This document shows positions 1-9,500 of a DNA stretch of 64,000 nt, in pieces. The stretch covers positions 1,736,001 through 1,800,000 of the forward strand of contig OY727102.1 in assembly GCA_963402885.1 (NCBI GenBank). Direction: 5' to 3'. The translations under genes and the position numbers were made by a program. The stretch comes from Antedon bifida (lineage: Eukaryota; Echinodermata; Crinoidea; Comatulida; Antedonidae). The notes under the pieces were generated by a model. The model was not told where the DNA came from. It saw only the letters and a list, made by a program, of their open reading frames with translations, and did not search any database. Positions within the stretch are counted from its first letter, which is position 1. Every line of letters begins with the position of its first letter.

Positions 1-347
1 CAGTAGAGGCTTAAGATTTAAAACTGACATAAACTGTACGTGATTGGCCGACAGCTGGAGCTCCATATTCGGTGGTTCCTCTCTATGGTGGCTTGAAAAA
101 AATATTTAAATGATAACATTGATGACTGAACTTCCATTTATCGTAAAACTTACATATTGAAATTTATATTAACCGCTGGTTTAGTTTTATTATAATTTGA
201 TATTTTTAAAACTGTAGCTGTAATATCTATAGATTTAGACTCAAGTTTCAGAAAGTTGTCATTTAGTTTTGTTTGTCACTAATAACATTGATTGTTATTT
301 TAATGATGGTAACTACAATATTTTATTTATGCTTGCTCACATTGTAG
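1..347. other. Intron sequence before the first visible laminin exon
   Basis: AT-rich non-coding sequence. It ends with a splice acceptor (ATTGTAG at 341-347). Earlier laminin exons must lie to the left of the window. I see nothing else in it. Confidence 0.6.
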
Positions 348-525
348 GATTGTTATCCTCTCAAAACCAACAAGCACTCGAAGCCCAAGAAGAATCTTTT
401 TTCACATGGCCTCAGTGTTATAAAGGTGAATTTGAGACCATCCTAGGAGCTAGGCAGTTTGGTATTACCAGGAACAGTCGTCTTGAGTACAATGAAAATT
501 TACTCACTCGCAATATGCAAAAAAT
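348..525 (+). CDS. Laminin alpha exon: linker and start of LG4
   Basis: The reading begins two bases into a codon and includes SFFTWPQCYKGEFETILGAR. The exon ends in phase 2 at the donor AT|GTAAGT. It carries the linker before LG4 and its first beta strand (ARQFGITRNSRLEY). Confidence 0.8.
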
Positions 526-3500
526 GTAAGTACACACTGTTTGATATAGTTCATAGTTCATAGTTCATTTTATTTGTCCAAAAGGAAATTATGTTGACAT
601 ACAATTGCTCACAATTAGTTGAAGGTTAGTAACACAGAAAAAGACAAAAATATTTGAAAAATACAACAGAGCTACAATATTACTCTGATAAACAATGAAA
701 TTAACTTAGTTGATGAATTATAAAGTATTGATTAATTGAATAAATGATTTAATTATATTACACCCTTTGAAGACGTGGCCCATATCCCATATGTGGTAAT
801 TTACTGTCCCAGGATGTGAGGCCTTTGTACAGGTTGACTTTTTGGGGTCACTGAATTGCACTTTTTGAGCATTTCACCTTTGACCTACATCAAACAAAAA
901 AAAATGCAATTTTTGGAAGGCCAAAACATTTCACATAACAATAAAACCAACAATTGCAGAAAGTTACGGTCATAAAAATGTATTTTCCATTTTTCTTAAA
1001 CCTATTAAAAATACTTTATTTAGCCTCAGTCACTTGGGGTAAAAACCTTGCGTCTTCAAAAATTACTGAAGAGGTTAAATCTTTGTCACTTTCGGTGTTA
1101 TTGATGTGTTATGAGAGAAAAAAACAGCATGTCCGCAGGTGGTATAGTTGTCCATTGAAAAAAGAAATAAAATGGTGGAAATTTGATGGTTAGTTTAATT
1201 ACGTGAAAAATTCCCTTGCCTCTGGTTATTTGGAGTCAGTTTTATACTATGTTATTTACTAGAATTTAAATCATGATTAAAGTTGAACAAAAACAATGGT
1301 CACAGATGTCCAATTGATATGGTCTGCATTGTCCATTTGAAAAATGAAATAAAATGCTGAAATTAGGATAGATTGATTATTTACCTGAGAAGTACTAATG
1401 TTTAGAATACCATCTGTTGCAATGTTGATTTTGTTAACGATTGATTGATACCGAAAAATGAATGATACCGAATGCCGCAAAGGACCTTTGTTATTATAAA
1501 CACAATAATATTTATTACAATTAAATTATTTATTATTAACCAGATAGATATTTTATAAAATTGTTTTTCAGAAAGAAATAGTATTTGTATTCCGTCAATA
1601 ATACTATTTATTGGTGCTCAGAACTTATAATGTATACTTTTGAAAATGTCATTCAACAGTACGTTGATATCGACAAAAATGTTATTAAGCACTGTCTAAA
1701 CTATCAAACTAGTTTTACAAAAAAAACTGTGATGTGCCCAAATATGGTAGTGATTTTACATCATCATGTCCATATATGAGCACATCACATTCATTTTGTC
1801 ACATCATTCAAGACATTGATATCGACAAAAAATGTTTATTAAGGACTGTCTACACTATCAAACTAGTTTCACAAACAAAAGTGTGATGTGCCCCATGGCA
1901 GTGATATGACATCATCATGTCCATATATGGGCACATCACATTCATTTTGTCAAATAAAGTTTGATAGTGTAGACAGAGCTTTAAGAACGTATATACCATT
2001 GTAAATGTTCACCCTTGATTAACATATTGTACTTAATTTTACCTCTTGGCTTACATAAGTATGTAATGACCTTTGTGAACCATGACCTTTATGAACAATG
2101 ACCTTGAAAATAATGATTTGGCTACAGAAGCTTGATTAGTATAATTACTTTAAGATTACATTTCACTCAGTTAAAAATCTAATTGTATAGCTAATAGATT
2201 TAAGTAATTTAATGGTAAATCACAAACATTTCAACTTTAGAATGAAACTGTCAAGATTTAAATTCCAATATTATAAAAAAAAATGATAGATTACTATTAT
2301 AATAGCCTTTATCTATGGTTGAAAAATCAACTTTACGCCTTGTCTACACTATCAAACTTTATGTGTCAAAAAAATGTGATGTGCCCATATATGGTAGTGC
2401 TGTGCCCGAATATGGTAGTGATATGACATCATCATGTCCATATATGGGCACATAACATTTTTTTGACACATACAGTTGGATAGTGTAGACAAGGCTTTAC
2501 AGTTATGATGATAATAATTGAAAGATTTGATAATATTTTTAGTAATAATTTAAATATTGGTACACAGAGCATGGAGAAATAAGGTGCTCTCCATGGAGCA
2601 AACCAACAATCACACACAAATAATCATGGTGATCATGCATTTTTTTATGTGTCCTCTTCCTCATGTAGTTTACGTGCTGTGTAATTGCCGAATAACGATC
2701 CAGCGAGATGACACAAAGATTAGGTACAGCATACTTGCTGTGCAGCAGAAAACGTCACTAGATATCCATATGTGACAAACAGTAGTCAAAACAACAAACT
2801 TTTTTTCTTAATACTTTTTAGATATTTTTTATTTATACAAAATAGACAAACAGATAATTAATAAATATATTTGGTTATCCGCACTTGGCGGATAACCCCT
2901 TGTTATTGTCAGGATCTTTTTTTTTTTTTTTTTCTTTCTTATTCTTCTTTCTTTCCCAGAATTTTGTTGCGCGTGTATCTCTAAATCTTCTCAACATAAC
3001 AGTGTATAACTTTATCAAAAGATTGACCTCTATCTGAAGATGTCGTAATAAGGTTTTCAATCCCGTGCAAGTGGCGCAGCGTAAGTTACGCGCAATTTTA
3101 TGAATTTCGCGTATTTAACATAGGTTAAAAACCAAAAGTCATTTTGTATTGACACTTGGTGAAAATTTAAGTCATATCAAGGGCAAACTTTCTATGGATT
3201 AAAAATTGCATGTTTCACACAAAGTTACGCGCGCACGCGCGTTTAAAATTTCAAAATCTTTCTTTCTATGCGTTTCATGTCATTTTGAGCATGTCAAAAA
3301 TTCCCACGCGCGCGCAATTTTTTTACGCGCACGGTGCGCACGTAGCGTTAAAACATGCTTTTTTCGCGTGATTTATGTTTTTCCAGCCATTTCTAGTAAT
3401 TTTACCAACTTTTAAACAATTTCGAATTAAAATCACGTCATACGAGCACGTGGAATTAGATAATTTACGCGCGTTTTTGATGAAAAAGTTCAAAAATTCG

Positions 3501-6500
3501 TCAAAATTATGCCTTTTTTTAAACAGTCATAGATTCTAAACTACATGGTTAATTTTATTTTTTATTACATATTCTGAAAGTAAATGAGTTGTAGATATCA
3601 ATCATGCATCGATATGGCTAACCTGACATTGTGACGTCATCGTATGGCCACTCGAATATAAAATAGAGGATTTTTGTCTCTTTCGTCATAGCTCATCACA
3701 TTTAATAGAACGCATCTCCACTTATCGGTATTCCATTTTCCGTTATTTTTTTATATTGTCTAGGTCAATCAATTACCTTTCGCATGATTTACCAGTTTTT
3801 AAAATTGTGATGACGTCATCATGTTCAAAAGCGTCAATAACTTTGGTCACTTTTTTTCATCTATTCTGAACTGTATGTAGTACGTATACAGTATAGTGTT
3901 ATGCTTAATATATTTAGACGTGACACAAAATAGAGAGCGCACTAAAATTGTTCTAATGGCATAATCGTTTTTCTGTGCGCAATATTCTAACGTATGACGT
4001 GCACGTGCAGTTTGCGTGGCGGATAACCCGAATTCGTCAAAGTGACGAGTTCAAATCTAGTCTTTATTTTAGTTTTAATAATTACAAGGATAAATACATT
4101 TAGTTGTCTGAGAAAAATATTCACAATTGATTCTAATTTCAAATTAAATGTCCAAATTACAGCAATTTCATACTTCAAGTTTGTTCAAGTGCAATTTTAG
4201 ATATAAGTAGAGTCCACTAAAAGCTTAACACTTTTTCTGCAATTATAGAGAGGATACAAAAGGTTAACTAATAGCCAAACATTATAAAAGTGTTTGAGAG
4301 ATGATAAATTGTGAGAATCCCCTGGACAATCATTATCTATTGATCAACAACAAAACATGCCATAATTACGTTGGAATATACGTTTTTTCTAAAGTATGTA
4401 CATGTTTTGTGTAGAAAGATATATGCTCATTTAATTTTACAAAGCACAAATTAAACTGTGTCCATGGTTGGTTGTTTTAAGTGTAAAAGTTTTCTGAAAG
4501 CATGCTGGAAGTCCTTATTGAATTTAGTATAGATGATTGGATTGACTGCTGAGTTGCTGTACCCAAGCCATAAAAAAACACTTCCCCACACCTGAGGCAA
4601 AGAACAGTTACTGCAGAATGGTAGTATAAGTGCTGTGATAAAAAATGGCAACCAGCTAATGAGAAAAGCACCGGTGACAATGCACAATGTTTTAGTCGCT
4701 CGTCTTTCTCTGCGTATTATTAAAGATTGCTTCGTAGATCCAATACAAAGCATGGACTTTATTGCCGAGTTTGGTTTTTTAAAGGATGAGTCATTATTTC
4801 TGGCACTGATGGGCTGGAATTTGGACTGTTTATGAATGTGGTCCATGGCTTTACGAAAGGTACGCCAATACACAACCAACATAACAGTCATCGGTATGAA
4901 AAATGCTCCAAATGTGGACAAAATTGTGTAGAACTTATTTTGAGTTATTATACATTCTTTTGAGTTACTTTCTGTTGACCTTAAACCGAGTAATGGAATG
5001 ATAGATATTACCAAAGCAACCAACCATACAAAAATGATCATGGTGATCATGCGTTTACGCGTCCTTTTCCTCATGTAGTTTACGTGCTGTGTAATTGCCC
5101 AATAACGATCCAGCGAGATGATACAAAGGTTAAGTATACTCGCTGTGCAGCAGAAAACATCACTAGATATCCATATGTTACAAACAGTGTTTCCAAGGAC
5201 CCAATCATCAGTTAGCTCCGACACCAAACTTATCGGCAGGACAAGAATGGACAAAAGAAGATCAGATAAAGCCAGCGACGCTATCAAATAGTTTTGCGGT
5301 AGTTGGAGACTAGTTTCTTTCCAAATAGCCAATAACACAAGTAAATTTCCAGAAAATATGCATGATATTACTATAACTAGCAGAAAAGCAACTATCATTT
5401 TAAAAGCAACTGTCATGGAACCTTCAAAAACAAAATTTGTCTGATTTATACAATCTGTCCAGTTGGTATGTATATCTGACGCCATTCCACAATAATTTTA
5501 CTAATTCGTCTTGACCAATCGGTTGTTCCTCTCGACCACTCTCACTGTGATAAAAAATATGATCTTTATCTTTTTAAAATAACTTTATTATAATTTAAAA
5601 ACTTACAATTTTGTTTTCCTTTCAGAATAGTTTACAAGGTTACCTTATAATGTAATAATAATATTGGTTGAAAAACAGTATCTCAGTTTGAGGTGTTCCT
5701 TTCTCGATAAACAGTACAATGTATGTTGTCATATTCACATCGTATTCAATCAGTATTATTGTTCTGTACGACATTTGTACTGATTGAATATAACACTAAA
5801 TTTAATTGATCTAAATGCAAGTCCTGAACAAATCAACAATGATATTGAGGATTGCAGATTTTAATTTAGATACAAATAAATTAGAAAAAGAAATGGCAAA
5901 ATGCTATTCCTACATCAGGATTAATTCTTTTATTTTGAAATGATTTACTTTTATTCGAATGGTGTTAAAATTACTTGTGCTATTGAATCAAACTATGAAA
6001 TGGACTGAAAAAGTATTTTAACATTTATTCCAATTCCTCACACACTACTGTAAAAGGGGACCTTTATTTCGCTCATTCTGCCTAAAACTAAATTTGGTTA
6101 TTATTGATATTAGTGTAAATGTTCACATTTTTTATTAAACCTGGTGCTACTCTTTAACAAGCTTTTTAGAAAATGTCCTTATTTCAACTCTTTTACATTT
6201 TTCTTTGTTGTTTCAAACAAAACATCTTGATTTTGTTGAATAGTGTTATCATACTACCTATAATAGGTTTTCATAATTGTTCTATTTTAAGTAAATAACT
6301 CTATTGTAGGACCCTGATGTAGATAGGTATGTAACAGGAACTTATAAATATACAACAGATATGCTAATCTTTTTCTTTCTTTAAAAAACTAGAATTAAGT
6401 CATAAATAAATTAAACCATAAATAAAAATTATTAAAAACTATAACCTGATGAAATTAAAAATCATTCAGTCTCAGTTTTGGAATTTTTTACTATAATACA

Positions 6501-9500
6501 ATTATTACTTTGTACTTTACTGATGACAACAAAATAAATGTGAAATATTTACAATATTAATATTAAAATCGTTAAAAAAGTACTTGTAATAATAGTAAAC
6601 ATATAATAATAGTAAAAGGTAACTACTTCGGCTTACATTCAAATGTTAAACAAAAATAATACTCACAATATTTAAGTGATTATAAAACCGTAATATAGCA
6701 AGTGTGCGATGAGATGTTACAGTGAGATAATGATGAGTTGTGGTCATTGAAATGATTGCAAAGAAACACAATTAGGCTAATATAAAAACTGTTACATAAC
6801 ATCTTTAAACATGATGTTCCCTCATTGGCTAGTTCATTGTTGTAGTGGAGGACATCAAATATGTGTGGTCGAGGTTGTCATAGACAAGTGCATTGAGTAA
6901 TAATTATACAACTGGCTGTACACTGTATTTATACCACATTCACAAGCTGTGGACATTTAGTGATTTGTTCATTATAATTTGAAATCAGTAGCAGAAATCA
7001 GCATAGCATTATTTATTTATTTCTGTATAAATATATTGAATTTAAGAAGAAATTCTAAATGCCCTGGTGATAAATTCTTAATTAAATTTTAAAAGATGAC
7101 AAAATACAAAAGAAAGTGAAAAAAACTAATAATTTGAAACTCAAGCAAGACCATAGTAAAAAATACTAAAATTTGGCAGATTGCAAGATAAAAATATTAT
7201 TGTACTATTTTATTTGAGTTTGATCAATACAATTGCCTATTATTTAAAATTAATTCCTTAATTAAATAATGAAAGTTCTTATTGTACTGATCAAGATGTC
7301 CTAATAATATTCCATATTATTATTATTGTTAATAACACATTTATTTATTGAATTCTCACAAATGCTTTTTGTTATTATCTTTACAGATTTGAAATAGAAA
7401 TTGAATTTCGAACTGTCAGCTTTATGTCTGGTGTGTTGGCCTTCATGAGGTCAGAGGATGATTCTGTTTTCTTTGGATTGCTTCTTGTTAATGGCATAGT
7501 CGTGTTTCAGTTTGATAATGGTGAGGCTAAAAAGCATGATATTTCTATACAAACTGCAGTTGATGATGGTCTTTGGCATCAGGTATGTTCAAGCTAAATT
7601 GTATAACTTAATCAGAACTTCATGAGATATAATTGTACTTATATCACTCTGTACATAGAGAACACTTTTGCAAAGAAATTTGCAAGTAATTGTCAGGTGT
7701 GAATATACCAACTTTAACAACAATATAAACTACACATATAACAAAATTAGACAAATACATTTTAAGTACACAATCGGTATGTTTAAATAGGCTATGACAC
7801 TTAATAACAAAAATATACAACATAACAAAGTTAGTCTGATGGTTTGCTTTATAGTATCGGTAAGTAATATTTAGTCAAGTCAAGTCAAGTATCGTTTATT
7901 GTCATTTGTTTTAAGAAAAAACATAGAAATTCTGTTTGCTGTGTTGGCGGACACAACACAAACTCAAAACAAAAACATTACAAAAAGTGTCTACATGATG
8001 TTTAAGGCTCTAATAGCTCCTAATAGTGATTTCCACGGACATTACAATTTATAAAACATCATGAAATATGAAATGAAAATAAATACATGAATAATACAAA
8101 GACTTGAGGAAAAAAAACATGGAAAGCAGGGGATAACCCTTTAAGCCCAAAGACTTGTTTACAAAGGGGTCCCCAATTGTTTCCAACGCTCATACATTGA
8201 GACCACAATTCTCGAGTGTAGTCTAAGGCCAATTGTATATTAACAACAATTACAAGTTAGTTTAATGTAGTAAACTTAGATGTATGTACATTATTGATTG
8301 TAATTCAGTTAAGTTTTTGATCTGCACCTTAATAATACTTGAAAGAATATTTTAAATAATCAGCTTTACGTTTGATAACATATACATATATTTTTTATCT
8401 TTTGTGGTTAACCACCACCGTTATTTATTCAAGTACAGTCTAATATAATATAATATATATTACTGTAATATATTTTAGGTTACTATTAACCGTAATCGAC
8501 GTACAGCCACACTTACAGTCGATGGAAAACAGCAACGTAGCAAAGCTAGGTATTGGGACAAGTATAGAATGAAATTACAATCACCTTTGTACATTGGAGG
8601 CATCCCAGACACAGCCAGCAAGAGGCTAAAAGATGATGTAAGTCATATTATAATATAATATTAAAAATAAGATAAAATTTGATAATAATAATAATATGCT
8701 AGTAATAGTTCAGTAACATCTGCAAATTTGGGTTTGTCAAATTTGATCATAATTATTGAAAATAAACAATATTGAAAATAAACAAGATCAAGGTATAAGA
8801 TGTGACTTTCCGGGTTGATTTTGTTTTGTCATATAATTTTACTCTGCATTCTTTTTATTTTATGTATTTGTGTTCAAAGTACTACTTTTATGTATACCAT
8901 AAAACGTTGAAACGAAGCCCCTTTATTTTGCAAAAGTTATCTAAAACAGAAGCCAATCTCGAAAAGAAGCTTCTCTCGAAAAGAAGCCAAAGCCTAACAA
9001 TAAAAGAAGCCCATGGATTTATTTTGAGGGTTTACAGTATTGATTAAATGCAAATTATAGATAAAAGTAATGGTGGTTCGACGGATGAATAAGTGAATGA
9101 ATACTGCTAAAAGAAAAACAAATAAAATATTTTGATTTTATTCTTTTTTCAGGTACCTACAACATTCAATGGATGTATACGCAAGTTCCAATTAAACTAC
9201 AAAACCATAGATCTAGCTGCCATCAATGACACTTATGGTGTTACAAACTGTTACAAACCAACAGAACAACCAGCCTCGATTCACTTCCTTGGTTCAGGAT
9301 TTGTAGCACATGGTAAGGCGCAACTAGGGTGAACCCTATAATTTTAAATGTTTGCAAGTGTAAAAATTCACAGTGTAACTCCAATCATGATCTTATTTTT
9401 TCATTAAGAGTATGGTATAGATTAATCTGTAAATTGCTTTTTATTATACATTTATGTATTTGTATTTTGATGGATGAATAAAGGTGAATATGACTACTTA

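Noticed and set aside
3206..3415. 69-aa frame rich in Arg/Ala/Cys
   Set aside because: It lies inside the E1 repeat and comes from its GCGCGC-rich block.
4477..4835. Frames at 4477-4680 (-) and 4635-4835 (+)
   Set aside because: They overlap the GPCR in other frames and have no domain support.
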